Shown here: piece after piece, positions 15,882-26,264 of the stretch | Numbering within the stretch: the first letter of the stretch is position 1 | Layout of the letters: every line of letters starts with the position of its first letter | Assembly: GCA_019637435.1 (NCBI GenBank) | Contig: JAHBVO010000003.1 | Location: 1,116,001 to 1,180,000, forward strand | Length of the DNA stretch: 64,000 bases | Direction of reading: 5' to 3' | Source of the DNA: Candidatus Obscuribacterales bacterium | GTDB lineage: Bacteria; Cyanobacteriota; Vampirovibrionia; Obscuribacterales; Obscuribacteraceae | Program-made: the position numbers and the translations under genes | The notes under the pieces: model-generated | Told to the model about the DNA's origin: nothing | Seen by the model: only the letters and a program-made list of their open reading frames with translations | The model's database searches: none

Positions 15882-17552
15882 CTACGTCGAATTGTCTACA
15901 GTCTTCGGAGAGAGCGGCAAAGTGAGTACAAATGTGGTTCCCTCATCGCTTGGTTGGAGCGAGATGTGACCACCATGACGCTCGACAATTTTCCTGCAGA
16001 CAGATAATCCGATCCCGGTTCCTGGATATTGGTTGATTGAGTGGAGTCGCTGAAATATCTCGAAAATGCGCTCTGCGTATTCCATGCTGATTCCGATACC
16101 GTTGTCACAGATCGACAATTTCGCATGGCCATTCTCTTCCGTTACTCTGATTTTTATTTTCGGTAGTTTATCGCTGCGAAACTTAATTGAGTTGTTGATC
16201 AGGTTCTGAAAGAGTCGTGAAAGCTGACTCGAGTCACCGATGACTTCAGGCATTGCATCGAAGACAATTTCGGTCTGTGTTTCGTTGATTAGGGTCTCAA
16301 GACTTTTGATGGCTTCATTTATAGGTACGTTGAGATCGACAGGGACGAGTGCTTGACCTTGTGTCTCGACGCGAGCGTAAAGAAGCAAATCTCTAATTAA
16401 CTGTTGCATGCGCTCAACGCTCTCGACTATCACGTCAAGATACTTCTGAGCGTCGGCAGATAGAGAATCACCTGCTTTCTTTTTCAGAAGATTGCTGAAA
16501 CTGATTACAGTGCGAAGTGGCTCTTGCAGATCATGTGATGCGACGTACGCAAACTGCTGCAGGTCGTGATTTGAGCTGGCGAGCTTTTCGGCAATGCTCC
16601 GGAGTTTTTCCTCTTGCACTTTGCGTTCTGTGATATCGCGACCTTCGGGGATTAGATATTTAACTGTACGATTCTCTCCAAAGACTGGCTTCATCGAAAA
16701 GTCAACTAGCGCAGGCTCTCCGGATGGTTTCAGATGGTCGACCTCGAAGCGAACGAAATCGCCTTGTGAGACGGACGTGACTGCATCACGAATCTGCTTC
16801 TTGACCTCTTCGGAGTGCGCGAACCACGGTGTTTCCCAGAAAAATTGGCCATGTACCTGTTTCGATGTCGTGTTTTGATAGTCCAGGGCGGTCTGATTGA
16901 CGTCTATGACTCTCCCGTCGGGATCTAGCAAGCCGATTAATTGGAACGTATGATCAAAGATCGCTTTGAACTTCCTCTCACTCTCGGTAAGCTCTCGCGT
17001 GCGAGCATTTACCTCCTGTTCCAGCAGCTCGGCATGCCGTTTGAGAACGTCAACATTCGTCGATGTTCCGAACCATTTCAGAATCTTGCCATCTTGATCG
17101 CGCAAGGATTCAGCTTGCGCGAGAAACCACCTGTAGACGTTGTCTTGGCCTCGCCATCTGTATTCAAACTGAAAGGACTCGCCTGTTTTCAGGCAAGCAC
17201 TCCAGTGCTCCATACAAGGGCTAAGGTCGTCGGGATGAACGACCTGTTGCCAGTTGTTACCGGAAGTATCTCTGAAGTTCAAACCCGTGTATTCGTCCCA
17301 ACGCCTGCTATAGAAGTCGATAAGACCATCTGCCGTTGCCGTCCAGACCACTGGTGATAACGCGTCGGTCAGAACATGGAACTCTTTTGTTTTTTGTAAG
17401 AGTGACTGATTAGTCTCTTCGAGTTCTCGCCGGCAATTTTCCAGATCCGTTTTGATATTGAAGGAAGTTTTTTTCTCATCACGAAGTGAGGCGTTCAACC
17501 TCCAGGCTAGAAGCGCAAGGGCGCATGTTGAGACGATGAGCACAACTTCCAT
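15882..17552 (-). CDS. membrane-anchored PAS-PAS histidine kinase
   Basis: A 556-residue kinase from the ATG at 17552, chosen for GGAG 7 nt upstream and because the protein then opens with a transmembrane helix (MEVVLIVSTCALALLAW). The longer frame to 17798 would overlap the divergent gene. Then come a coiled segment, PAS 1 (~60-180; VVWTATADGLIDFYS, WFGTSTNV), PAS 2 (~205-325; LIGLLDPDGRVIDVN), HisKA (FAYVASHDLQEPLRTV) and HATPase (LINNSIKF, DNGIGI, GTGIGLSVCRK). The SHDLQEPLR form is that of Cph1-like bacterial kinases paired with Rcp1-like regulators, which fits the gene just downstream. Confidence 0.9.
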   Translation of the reverse strand: MEVVLIVSTCALALLAWRLNASLRDEKKTSFNIKTDLENCRRELEETNQSLLQKTKEFHVLTDALSPVVWTATADGLIDFYSRRWDEYTGLNFRDTSGNNWQQVVHPDDLSPCMEHWSACLKTGESFQFEYRWRGQDNVYRWFLAQAESLRDQDGKILKWFGTSTNVDVLKRHAELLEQEVNARTRELTESERKFKAIFDHTFQLIGLLDPDGRVIDVNQTALDYQNTTSKQVHGQFFWETPWFAHSEEVKKQIRDAVTSVSQGDFVRFEVDHLKPSGEPALVDFSMKPVFGENRTVKYLIPEGRDITERKVQEEKLRSIAEKLASSNHDLQQFAYVASHDLQEPLRTVISFSNLLKKKAGDSLSADAQKYLDVIVESVERMQQLIRDLLLYARVETQGQALVPVDLNVPINEAIKSLETLINETQTEIVFDAMPEVIGDSSQLSRLFQNLINNSIKFRSDKLPKIKIRVTEENGHAKLSICDNGIGISMEYAERIFEIFQRLHSINQYPGTGIGLSVCRKIVERHGGHISLQPSDEGTTFVLTLPLSPKTVDNST

Positions 17553-17702
17553 GCTGTCGCTCCAATGTCGGGACACTGGCAATTGCTTTTTCAGACTTAC
17601 CCAACTCGATGCAATTTCTCTCGGGGCTACTTTCTTGATATAATCGGTTCGGAATCCTCGGGTCCAACTGTACCTACTGTCTGAATCGGCGAGAGGATCT
17701 TC
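17553..17702. promoter_or_regulatory. divergent promoter region
   Basis: A 150-bp gap between the divergent histidine kinase and Ser/Thr kinase genes; it must hold both promoters. GAGAGGA lies 7 nt before the rightward GTG. No clear operator symmetry was seen. Confidence 0.4.
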
Positions 17703-20700
17703 GTGGACATAATTACTTGTCCTTCGACAGCCGAGATAGAGCAGTTCCTTCGCGGAGAGATTGCCGATCCCTTTGCTGCGGATGTTCTGTCGGGGCATGT
17801 CAGCGACTGCTCTCGTTGTTCTCGAACACTGAAACGCGTTGACGGCGAATTTTCAGATCAATTTCGGCGTTCTCCGGATGAGCTTTTGCAGCGGTCTCAC
17901 ACTTCAGCAGTCGGCACTGGAGTGGTGCCACCATATGCGAAGCCACCGTCGCTCAGGCAAGCGCTTACATTTCTATTGCCGGCGCAGGAGCCGGATGAGA
18001 TTGGAAGATTGGCTCACTATCGCATTCTGAACGTACTCGGTTCTGGCGGAATGGGTGTTGTGCTGCATGCTGAAGATATTCATCTCAACCGCCCAGTTGC
18101 ATTAAAGGTAATAAAGTCCGAGTACAGTTACGATCCGGAAACGCGAAAACGCTTCATGCGTGAAGCTCAGGCGATGGCTCATGTGAAGAGCGATCATGTT
18201 GTAACTGTTTATCAGGTTGGCGAAGACAATGGTACCTGTTTCATCGCGATGGAGTTGCTGGAAGGTGAGCCCCTGGATAGCCTCATGGATAGGGTGCGAA
18301 GGCTGCCACTGCCTGAGGCTCTTCGAATCGGTAAAGAAATCGCTCAGGCGCTTGTTGCCGCACATAGCCGAGGTGTGATTCACCGAGATATCAAGCCTGC
18401 CAATGTTTGGATTGAGGATAGCGGTCGGATTAAACTTCTTGATTTTGGTTTGGCGCGTCCGGAGTCGTCAGACATAAAGCTGACTGCTACTGGATTAGTG
18501 ATGGGGACTCCTGCTTACATGGCTCCTGAACAAGCGCGGGCGGCTGCAACCGACGAGCGCGCCGATCTCTTTTCGCTGGGCTCCTTGCTTTATCGCCTGG
18601 TCTGCGGAGAGCCGCCATTTGCGGGTGATAACGCAATGGCTTTGATCGCTGCGCTTATTGAATCGACACCAGCGCCACCGAGCAGATTCAATATCGAGAT
18701 TCCACCAGCCCTGGATGAGTTGATCCTTCAGCTTTTGGCGAAGACCCCTGATGGTCGTCCGAAATCAGCTGTGGAAGTGGTTGCCAGGATTGAAGCCATT
18801 GAAAGGGCGCTCGACCCTACAACTCTCGCGAATCAATCTGTAGTTCGACGGAGTCGTATTCCAGCCTTTGGGTCTTTCGAAGACGATTCGGAGTCGTACA
18901 ACGCTCAGTCGATTTTTAAAGACGGTCGTGCCGCTGGTTCAGGAAACTCGGTTCAAAGGTTTACTTCAAAAAGAGAAGCTGAACACCGGCAGGTGACCAT
19001 GCTTGCGTGCAGTTGCAGTCTGTTTGAGTCTGAAGATTTCATCGATCATTTTGATGCGGAGGAACAAAATGATTTGTTAGGTCTGTTTCGCGATACGTGC
19101 GAACGGGCGGTTCAGGCTTTTGATGGCAGCGTTGTTCGAGGCAACGACGATAGCTTACTTGTTTGCTTTGGTTACCCAACTGCCTTTGAGGATGCAGCAG
19201 TTCGTGCTACCAATGCCGCTCTCAGCATTCTCGAAGAATTGCGGAAAGTCAGTGACCTTGTGCGCGAGGAAAGAAAAGTTGAGCTTTCACCCTGGCTGGT
19301 TTTAAACACAGGACGTGCCATTGTCGAAACGAAAAATGGAGAGATCACCGTCGTCGGCGAAGCGCGTAACCTCGCAATGCGCATGAAGGAAGTCGCCGGT
19401 TCCGGCGAGGTTGTATGCAGTGATTCGACGCATCAATTGCTTAATGGAAAATTTGAGTGCACCGCACGTGGTGAACACGAGTTTAAGAGTATTGCTAATC
19501 CAGTCTCGTTGTATCAGGTGCATCGTCTTTTGGAGCATACTGATCCGAGCGCGCTCTCATATTCCGTTGAATTGACGCCGCTTACCGGGCGAGATCTCGA
19601 AGTGAGTCTATTGAAGGCTCGTTGGGAACAGACAAAAAATGGTGCCGGTCAGATAGTTCAACTGATTGGTGAGGCCGGCCTTGGCAAGTCGCGTCTGGTT
19701 CGGGAATTGAAGCACCACATCGCCGAGCAGTCGACAACACAGGATGCCGATACCGCGCAGGGAACCGTGAATGTTTCCACGAATGTTTCCACGAATAGGC
19801 ATTTTGTTGAGTGGTATTGCTCTCCTCACTTTCAAAATAGCGGACTTTATCCGGTCAAGACCTTCTTTAGACGCATCTTCAATTTGTCTGCACTGGAGGA
19901 ATCTTCTGCTCGGCTCGCCGGCTTGATCAGTCATCTGGAGCGGTATAATCTCGCAGAACCAGATACGGTGGCATTGTTTGCTTCACTCTTGTGTATTCCA
20001 ACTGATGAGCGATTTCCCTTGCCCTCTCTCACTCCTGTGAGAGAACGCGAGGAAACTTTTCGCGTCATCGGGGATTGGTTGTGTGCGTACTCAAGTGAAC
20101 GACCGGTTTTGTTTATAATCGAAGATCTAAACTGGATAGATTCCTCCACTCTGGAGTTTTTAACGCTGTTTTTAGCTGAAAGAAGCCACGAGCAGATTCT
20201 AACGTTGATCACTTCACGACCGGATTTTCAGCCGCCGTGGGCTGCTCATTACAATGAAACAATCGTAGCGCTGTCTCCGCTGACGAAGGAGCAAGTCTGC
20301 GACCTGTTGAATAGAAAGACTGGAAATAGCATAACGCAGTCTGTAATTGAGCAGGTCTACGATCGCGCCGGCGGTGTACCGTTGTTCATTGAAGAGTCTA
20401 CGAAGCTGGCTGGAGAGACTGGATTGTCCGAATGCGGTAATGATGACCGGTTTAACAGCACAATCGCTCGAGTAATACCACCTACTTTGCAGGACCTCAT
20501 CATGACTCGCCTTGAGCGAATGGATGGCGACCGTGAGGTGGCGCAGCTTGCCGCGACGCTTGGGCGCGAATTCAGTCAGGAAGTGTTCGCGGTCGTAACC
20601 GGTCTGGATGCTGCGACATTGAACAGTGAGTTGTTCAAGCTGGTTCGAGCTGAGATTCTGCACGAGAAAGGGCGCAAACCAAACGCTACGTACATATTCA

Positions 20701-22151
20701 AAAATCCCCTTCTGCAGGACGCTTTGTATAATTCGCTGGTCAAACTCAAGCGCCAGCAGTTTCACGCCCGTATAGTAGACAGTCTGGAATCGCGTTTTCC
20801 TCAGTTGGTCGAACCTGAAATGCTTGCCCATCATGCTGCCGAGGCGAATCTGCAGGAAAAGGCTGTTCATTACTGGCTTGCTGCGGGTTTGCGCGCACAA
20901 GAACTTTTTTCCAACGTTGACGCAATTGGCCATTTCAAAAGAGGTCTGGATGCTCTCCTTCTTCTTCCCGAATCGCCAGAGCGCGATTTGATGGAACTTT
21001 CACTTCAGATTCCGTTAGGATCCGCGTACCAAGCCGTTCTAGGTTATGCCGCACCGGACGTGGGACCGACTTTCGCGAGAGCGCGCGACCTCTGTCAGAA
21101 GGTCGGCAGCCCTGCCGAGCTGTTTTCGATCATGTGGGGCAATTGGACCTGGCACCTCGTGCGCGGTGAGTTGCTTCTGTGTGAGGAACTTGCTGATGAA
21201 ATGATCACCTACGCCGAATACACCGCTGATGGTGGCATGCTCATGGAAGCCTGTGTAGTTATTGCTGTGACTAAATTTTTCAGAGGTGATTTCTCCGGCT
21301 GTCGTAAGTATTGTGAGGCTGCTCTTTCTGAATACGAAGATAAGGAGCAGTGCCGCCTTTGGAGCGGTCGAACGGGACAGAATGCGGCTGTAGTTGTTCG
21401 CTGCTATCTTTCACAGTCCCTCTGGCATCATGGCTATTCTGTTGAAGCGCAGAATGTCAATGAGGATATGCTCGAGCTTGCGCGCGAAATCGGGCATCCC
21501 TTCAGTCTTGCACATGGTTTATATTTTTCGTCATGGTTGCAATATCGGTGCGGCTCTTGGGACGAACTTCAAAAAAATGCGATTGAGTTGACGAAGATTG
21601 CCATCGGTCAGGGGTTCGATATGTGGCGAGCAACAGGAACATTCTTCGAAGGCGCCGGATTGCTTGATGGTAGTGAACCTGAAAAGGCTCAGGAGAAGAT
21701 AGAGCAAGGGTTGAAATCGTTTCAAGTATTGTCGGCATCTTTGACCATACCTGCACAACTTGCAGTGCTTGCGAGTGCGTGTATCAAGAACAAGAGATTG
21801 CCGGAAGCACAGGAGTCCGTTCGACTCGGTCTAGTCCTGGCAGACCAGAGTCGTGATTGTTCTCAGAAGGCAGAACTTCAATGTTTGATGGGGCAAGTTG
21901 CACTGTTGAATTCAAATGACAGTGTGACCGCGGAAGCCAGTTTTCGAGCGGCGATGGAAACAGCCAGGCAGCAGGGAAGTCGAGCATTGGAATTGCGTTC
22001 AGCTATTTGCCTCGCCGAACTTCTAGAACGTTCGGGACGAGGCGAGGAAGCTTATTCTATATTGAGCACTATTTGCGGTGCCTGCCCTGCGTGCTGTTCA
22101 ACGCCGGATCTTGTGGCGGCCAGGATGCTTCTGAGAGATCTCACGACTTAA
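17703..22151 (+). CDS. Ser/Thr kinase - cyclase-like - AAA ATPase - TPR signalling protein
   Basis: A 1482-residue protein with a GTG start (ribosome site GAGAGGA). Residues ~1-50 form a putative zinc-finger with HVSDCSRC, as in anti-sigma factors. Residues ~106-365 are a Hanks kinase: GSGGMGVV, ALKVIK, HRDIKPANV, DFGLARP, GTPAYMAPEQ, all intact. Residues ~430-610 resemble a class III nucleotide cyclase domain, but the metal-binding Asp pair is degraded (VTMLACSCSLF where VTVLFADVVGF-like is expected), so catalysis is doubtful. A STAND/predicted-ATPase module follows with P-loop GEAGLGKS near residue 657, then helical TPR-like repeats (~1050-1480). It probably integrates signals by phosphorylation with ATP-controlled assembly. 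Confidence 0.88.
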   Translation: MDIITCPSTAEIEQFLRGEIADPFAADVLSGHVSDCSRCSRTLKRVDGEFSDQFRRSPDELLQRSHTSAVGTGVVPPYAKPPSLRQALTFLLPAQEPDEIGRLAHYRILNVLGSGGMGVVLHAEDIHLNRPVALKVIKSEYSYDPETRKRFMREAQAMAHVKSDHVVTVYQVGEDNGTCFIAMELLEGEPLDSLMDRVRRLPLPEALRIGKEIAQALVAAHSRGVIHRDIKPANVWIEDSGRIKLLDFGLARPESSDIKLTATGLVMGTPAYMAPEQARAAATDERADLFSLGSLLYRLVCGEPPFAGDNAMALIAALIESTPAPPSRFNIEIPPALDELILQLLAKTPDGRPKSAVEVVARIEAIERALDPTTLANQSVVRRSRIPAFGSFEDDSESYNAQSIFKDGRAAGSGNSVQRFTSKREAEHRQVTMLACSCSLFESEDFIDHFDAEEQNDLLGLFRDTCERAVQAFDGSVVRGNDDSLLVCFGYPTAFEDAAVRATNAALSILEELRKVSDLVREERKVELSPWLVLNTGRAIVETKNGEITVVGEARNLAMRMKEVAGSGEVVCSDSTHQLLNGKFECTARGEHEFKSIANPVSLYQVHRLLEHTDPSALSYSVELTPLTGRDLEVSLLKARWEQTKNGAGQIVQLIGEAGLGKSRLVRELKHHIAEQSTTQDADTAQGTVNVSTNVSTNRHFVEWYCSPHFQNSGLYPVKTFFRRIFNLSALEESSARLAGLISHLERYNLAEPDTVALFASLLCIPTDERFPLPSLTPVREREETFRVIGDWLCAYSSERPVLFIIEDLNWIDSSTLEFLTLFLAERSHEQILTLITSRPDFQPPWAAHYNETIVALSPLTKEQVCDLLNRKTGNSITQSVIEQVYDRAGGVPLFIEESTKLAGETGLSECGNDDRFNSTIARVIPPTLQDLIMTRLERMDGDREVAQLAATLGREFSQEVFAVVTGLDAATLNSELFKLVRAEILHEKGRKPNATYIFKNPLLQDALYNSLVKLKRQQFHARIVDSLESRFPQLVEPEMLAHHAAEANLQEKAVHYWLAAGLRAQELFSNVDAIGHFKRGLDALLLLPESPERDLMELSLQIPLGSAYQAVLGYAAPDVGPTFARARDLCQKVGSPAELFSIMWGNWTWHLVRGELLLCEELADEMITYAEYTADGGMLMEACVVIAVTKFFRGDFSGCRKYCEAALSEYEDKEQCRLWSGRTGQNAAVVVRCYLSQSLWHHGYSVEAQNVNEDMLELAREIGHPFSLAHGLYFSSWLQYRCGSWDELQKNAIELTKIAIGQGFDMWRATGTFFEGAGLLDGSEPEKAQEKIEQGLKSFQVLSASLTIPAQLAVLASACIKNKRLPEAQESVRLGLVLADQSRDCSQKAELQCLMGQVALLNSNDSVTAEASFRAAMETARQQGSRALELRSAICLAELLERSGRGEEAYSILSTICGACPACCSTPDLVAARMLLRDLTT

Positions 22152-22177
22152 TGGCGCACTTCAAGCTCTTCGGAAGG

Positions 22178-25100
22178 TCAGTATCCGCCGAGGATTGCTG
22201 CTGACGATGCTTTTCCGGTCCAGACTTCATTCAGACGAACCGGTTTGAGCATTGTTGCCTCAGGTGTAGGTCTTACAAATTCGTATTTGTGAACGCTCGC
22301 CTGTTTGTCACCGTCCTCGCAACCACTCACCAGAAGGTTTGCGCCAGTCGTCGTGCTTGTCGTGGCTACTCGCACGCCACCGGATTTGGTGAACGGTTTA
22401 AAGCTCGATGTCTCGCGGAAAGGGGCGTCTTTGCCGCATCTGCACGAGCCTAGATATAGCGCCGGTCCTCCATCCAGAGCCGAGCCGTTGGAAAAAACCT
22501 TCACGGTCCCGTCGCCTGTGAGTTGGCTAGCGATGATTGACTTCGCGCCACCAAGCGAGCCTGCTATCCAACCCGTAGTCAGCGAGACTCCACTCGAATA
22601 GTCTTTGCCAAACGGAAAGAAGCTGCTGTAACTTACTAGACTGTCAGCCGGATTTGCTAATCCTTGTCTGTCTTTCTCGATGGGCTTGAACAGGCTGTAG
22701 GCGAATGTCTTAATCTCTGTCGGTCGGCCTGGGCCGGGCGCAGTAACTATGCTCTCGCGACCGGTGGTTAAATCGACCATGCCCGCTGCGAGACTGACGC
22801 CGGAACGATCTTCACCGTATGGTTTAAAACTGGCGAACAGTGAAGGACCTTTGTCTGATCCTGCCAGTGGAATGCTGTAAACCTTCACTTCATCAGTGAT
22901 GCCGGCTGGTGAACCGACGATGAGATTGTCTGACTGTGTTCCGTCAATTTGTGCAGACGCCACGCTGACACCGTCGCGTGGTTCAGAACCGAAGGGCTGA
23001 AAACGCGCAAGCTCTGTTCCAAATATACCTTTGCCCAGAATTGATGCTCCCGCATATGCCACCACTTCCGGTGCGTGCTCTTTGCCGGAACCAACTAACA
23101 GGTCGAGTATGCCATCGCCGTCGACATCTCCCATCGCTACATTGACATTGCCTTCGTAGAATGGAAATGGAATGACAGTTCCAATGAGTCGGTCGCCTTC
23201 GCCATCATAGATATGAACCTCCGCTGCTCGTCCGGGAGCGCCCGGAATTGCTACCGCGTATGAGGACACTTGTGGTATCACGTTGATTATCGACATCAAG
23301 CCATTGTCCTCATGGTTGAGGCGGTGGCAGTGCGTAACATAAGTGCCCGTGTATTCGTCGAACCTGGAGCGGAATGTAAGAATGCCCGGGTCTGTTACAT
23401 CTTCGCTGCTGTTCATCTTTGGCGCAGGTGCGTTGGCATTGTCGACGGAGAAATTGTCGGGGCCGGTTCGCACATTATTTGCCGGGTCAAAGTACTCGGT
23501 TACTTGAAAGTCATTTACGTGTACGTGAATCGGATGTTCGTCGTTATTGTTGTTGATGAACTTCCATTCCTCGATTGAGTTGAGCCGAGGTTGGATCAAT
23601 GGTGTGTTTGGAAATGCTTGCCCATTGAAGGCGTAAACGAATGCCTTGGAGTCGCTCAAGCTTGCCATGTCATTGAGAAATCCTCCGGACATGACTAGCT
23701 CTCGTTTCACATCCGGAATCGCTTTGGATAGTTCAACAAACGATGAGTAGGCTCCGAGTTTTTGTCCTTCTTCGAATGGTGTCGTGATGCCACCACTTTC
23801 CACTGCTTTGGCGCGCGCTAAAACCTGAGTAGGAAAAACGAAGAACCCATCGAAGTAGCTGATGTACTGCGGTTGCACGCTTAAATTGCCTAAAATAGCG
23901 GGAGGATTCTCGGTTCCATTATTTGTATAGAGCACACCGGGCGAGGAAATCGTTTTGCCAGGATCGAACTGTCCATTGGGAGCGCTCTTGCCGATGGGAG
24001 GCATCTCAAGAAGTAGTTCTCCTTCGGCAGGTATCGTCACAGCAATCGCGAAGCGAGTTGCCGGAGGAATGATCAGCCGAGTGCCGTCGCCTATCAGGGG
24101 ACGACGAACCGCTGAATAAGGGTTTCCATCCTGCCCTACTATTGCGATTTTCGGATGACGACCAGTTGCAGTTTCAGTAAGTTGGACGTTCATGTAGGCG
24201 AAGTCACTCACATTTGCGAGCACCCAGATTTCGGTTTGACCAGCCTTACTTTTGATGTTCGGTTGGAACTGGCCATTAACCGTGAATTGAACGTCGCGAA
24301 GATGATCCGGAAGCGATGGATTTGCCGGCAAATCCCCCTTGTGGTCTGCCGTGGCAAAGTTTTGTAGATTGCTTGGAATCAATGCCAATTGACCCCTGTG
24401 GTTGCGAATCGAAAGCGGTCCCTCGTACCAGATGGTGGCGTATTTGGTGCCCTTCTTGGCTTGATTGAAGTTTACCGGCGCAAAGGAAGGGCGATAAGTG
24501 CCTTTCTTTAGTTCACCCTTTTCAGGCGGTTTAATTGAGCTTACCCACATTGGCCACATCAAATTGTTTAGATCTGCAGAACCTCCTGCGCGATCGAAAA
24601 CGTAGTTGTATTGCAGCGCCATTTTGCGGATGGGGATGTTGTTATCGGTGACAAGCGGAATGTTGCCGTCCGTTCTGCCTACCGCGAGCAAGCCTGCGAG
24701 GCCTGCATAAGTCTGAGGGGCGGTTAAACCGTGAAGATGACAGTGATACCAGTAGAGGCCCTGCGGCATGTTCCTTGGAATGTCGTAGCTGTAGGAGTTG
24801 CACATGCCCGGCGGAATGTCCAACATGACATTGTCGGAGTTTCCTTTGGGACTGATGTGCGCTCCGTGCGTGTGCAGATTGATCGGTGATGAGGTCATCT
24901 GCTCCGGATACAACGCGACCGGTTGACCCTTGGGCGTATATGAGGGAACGAAATAATCTCTGATGGTGAGGTTATTGAGTTCGTTTTCAAAATGGACGAT
25001 CAACTTCTCGCCCGGATAAACCTGCAGCGTTGGACCGGGATACAAATTGCGCCCTGTGTTTTGTCCGTTCGATGCGGTGCCACGAATTATTTCGTAGCTA

Positions 25101-25366
25101 AACAGCAAGAAGTTTTTGGCCGGTTTCGCGACCGTGTCGAGTGATGCCTCACCTTGTCTTGCCGTAAGCCTGACTTCGAGAACGCCGTCTTTGCTCATTA
25201 ACGCGACTGGTTCTTTAAAGTCCGGTCGTGCAGCCAGGTTTTGTTTGGTTTCAGCGGCTTTCTTCGCGACTGTTTTTCCCCATGCCGCATCGCCTAATGT
25301 GGAAACTGACGTAGATAAAAGGATTGAACTTAGAATGAGTGAGTTGCATACTCGAGCGTTAAACAT
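22178..25366 (-). CDS. secreted multicopper oxidase with C-terminal FG-GAP-like repeats
   Basis: A 1062-residue protein with a signal peptide. All four copper-binding segments are present: INLHTHGAH (~165), YWYHCHLHG (~207), HPIHVHVNDF (~610) and THCHRLNHEDNGLM (~680), giving type 1, 2 and 3 copper sites. Substrates may be phenols, metals or other electron donors; oxygen is reduced to water. Residues ~700-1062 contain four or more FG-GAP/VCBS-like beta-propeller units (GDVDGDGILDLLVG, ASAQIDGTQSDNLIVG). This tail roughly doubles the size of a usual two-domain oxidase and suggests surface attachment. The PepSY protein gene lies 123 bp upstream on the same strand. Confidence 0.9.
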   Translation of the reverse strand: MFNARVCNSLILSSILLSTSVSTLGDAAWGKTVAKKAAETKQNLAARPDFKEPVALMSKDGVLEVRLTARQGEASLDTVAKPAKNFLLFSYEIIRGTASNGQNTGRNLYPGPTLQVYPGEKLIVHFENELNNLTIRDYFVPSYTPKGQPVALYPEQMTSSPINLHTHGAHISPKGNSDNVMLDIPPGMCNSYSYDIPRNMPQGLYWYHCHLHGLTAPQTYAGLAGLLAVGRTDGNIPLVTDNNIPIRKMALQYNYVFDRAGGSADLNNLMWPMWVSSIKPPEKGELKKGTYRPSFAPVNFNQAKKGTKYATIWYEGPLSIRNHRGQLALIPSNLQNFATADHKGDLPANPSLPDHLRDVQFTVNGQFQPNIKSKAGQTEIWVLANVSDFAYMNVQLTETATGRHPKIAIVGQDGNPYSAVRRPLIGDGTRLIIPPATRFAIAVTIPAEGELLLEMPPIGKSAPNGQFDPGKTISSPGVLYTNNGTENPPAILGNLSVQPQYISYFDGFFVFPTQVLARAKAVESGGITTPFEEGQKLGAYSSFVELSKAIPDVKRELVMSGGFLNDMASLSDSKAFVYAFNGQAFPNTPLIQPRLNSIEEWKFINNNNDEHPIHVHVNDFQVTEYFDPANNVRTGPDNFSVDNANAPAPKMNSSEDVTDPGILTFRSRFDEYTGTYVTHCHRLNHEDNGLMSIINVIPQVSSYAVAIPGAPGRAAEVHIYDGEGDRLIGTVIPFPFYEGNVNVAMGDVDGDGILDLLVGSGKEHAPEVVAYAGASILGKGIFGTELARFQPFGSEPRDGVSVASAQIDGTQSDNLIVGSPAGITDEVKVYSIPLAGSDKGPSLFASFKPYGEDRSGVSLAAGMVDLTTGRESIVTAPGPGRPTEIKTFAYSLFKPIEKDRQGLANPADSLVSYSSFFPFGKDYSSGVSLTTGWIAGSLGGAKSIIASQLTGDGTVKVFSNGSALDGGPALYLGSCRCGKDAPFRETSSFKPFTKSGGVRVATTSTTTGANLLVSGCEDGDKQASVHKYEFVRPTPEATMLKPVRLNEVWTGKASSAAILGGY

Positions 25367-25489
25367 TTGTGGCGGTCCTTTGTGGCTGTGGCTAGAGCAA
25401 GTTGTAAAACATTTGCTCTAAGTCTGCGGTGATGTCGGAGAAAATTCGAGCGAGTTGTGCCAGCCGCTTCCTTGGCTCGGCTCCTTGGA

Positions 25490-26119
25490 TCAGCGTCCCT
25501 TGCCGTCTACAAATCTGCTAATCGAAATGATCTCGCCGGTCTTAGAATTCACTGTTACGACTTTCTTTCCGTCCTTACCGATTACGCGGAAGTCGTGGAC
25601 GAGTTTGCCTTCCTTGCCTGATTCCCAGATAAGAATTTCCCAGGCTTCAACGGTGCCAGGATAAGCCTTAAGTGCCTTCTCCTGTGTTTGTTCGATTGTC
25701 AGTTTTGCTTCTTTCAATCTGGCGCGATCTGCGGCATTAGTGGTTTTGATCTTGCGTCCATCGCTGCTTTGAGAGTCAATTAGAATTCCGATGTTTGTCT
25801 TCTTGCCTGTGTTTCCGTCCAACTCTACTTCACTAATTCGACCGTCTTTACCTTTAATATAGAACGCGTACTCCGGTATGCCGTCTTCGACCTGCAGATC
25901 CCAGCAGAGGAGTTCGCCTGGTACCAGCTTTAGTGCCGCATCCTGACCCTTCTCTTTTGAAACCTTTGCTGGTGAAGCCTTTGCTTCTGAAACCTTCGCT
26001 TCTGCTTTGGTTGCACCTTTTGCTTCAGCGGACTTTGCGGTCTTGACCTGATCGGCGGCAAAAGCAGGACCTGAACCGATAACAATGGCCAAGCTCAAGA
26101 GAGAAAGCAAAGTTTTCAT
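25490..26119 (-). CDS. secreted protein with two PepSY domains
   Basis: A 209-residue protein. ATG 26119 is chosen because GGAGG lies 5 nt upstream; GTG 26131 would overlap it. A signal peptide (ends GPAFAADQ) is followed by a Lys/Ala/Glu repeat linker (AEAKGATKAEAKVSEAK). Two PepSY units come next: ~75-120 (ELLCWDLQVEDGIPEYAFYI, EVELDGNTGKK) and ~145-205 (AWEILIWESGKEGKLVHDF, VVTVNSKTGEIIS). PepSY domains occur in secreted protease-inhibitory propeptides and periplasmic regulators. It lies 5' of the multicopper oxidase on the same strand and may be cotranscribed. Confidence 0.8.
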   Translation of the reverse strand: MKTLLSLLSLAIVIGSGPAFAADQVKTAKSAEAKGATKAEAKVSEAKASPAKVSKEKGQDAALKLVPGELLCWDLQVEDGIPEYAFYIKGKDGRISEVELDGNTGKKTNIGILIDSQSSDGRKIKTTNAADRARLKEAKLTIEQTQEKALKAYPGTVEAWEILIWESGKEGKLVHDFRVIGKDGKKVVTVNSKTGEIISISRFVDGKGR

Positions 26120-26264
26120 ACGAACCTCCACGAAAGTCTATTGCCACCGCTACCGACGGAGCGAACCTATTCTATATCACCGGGAGGGCCAACTGGCGAT
26201 TTATCCTGGTGGATTGATCGGCTGTTTGCGATAATAACGTGGATCTAAACGCGAGGAGCGAACG

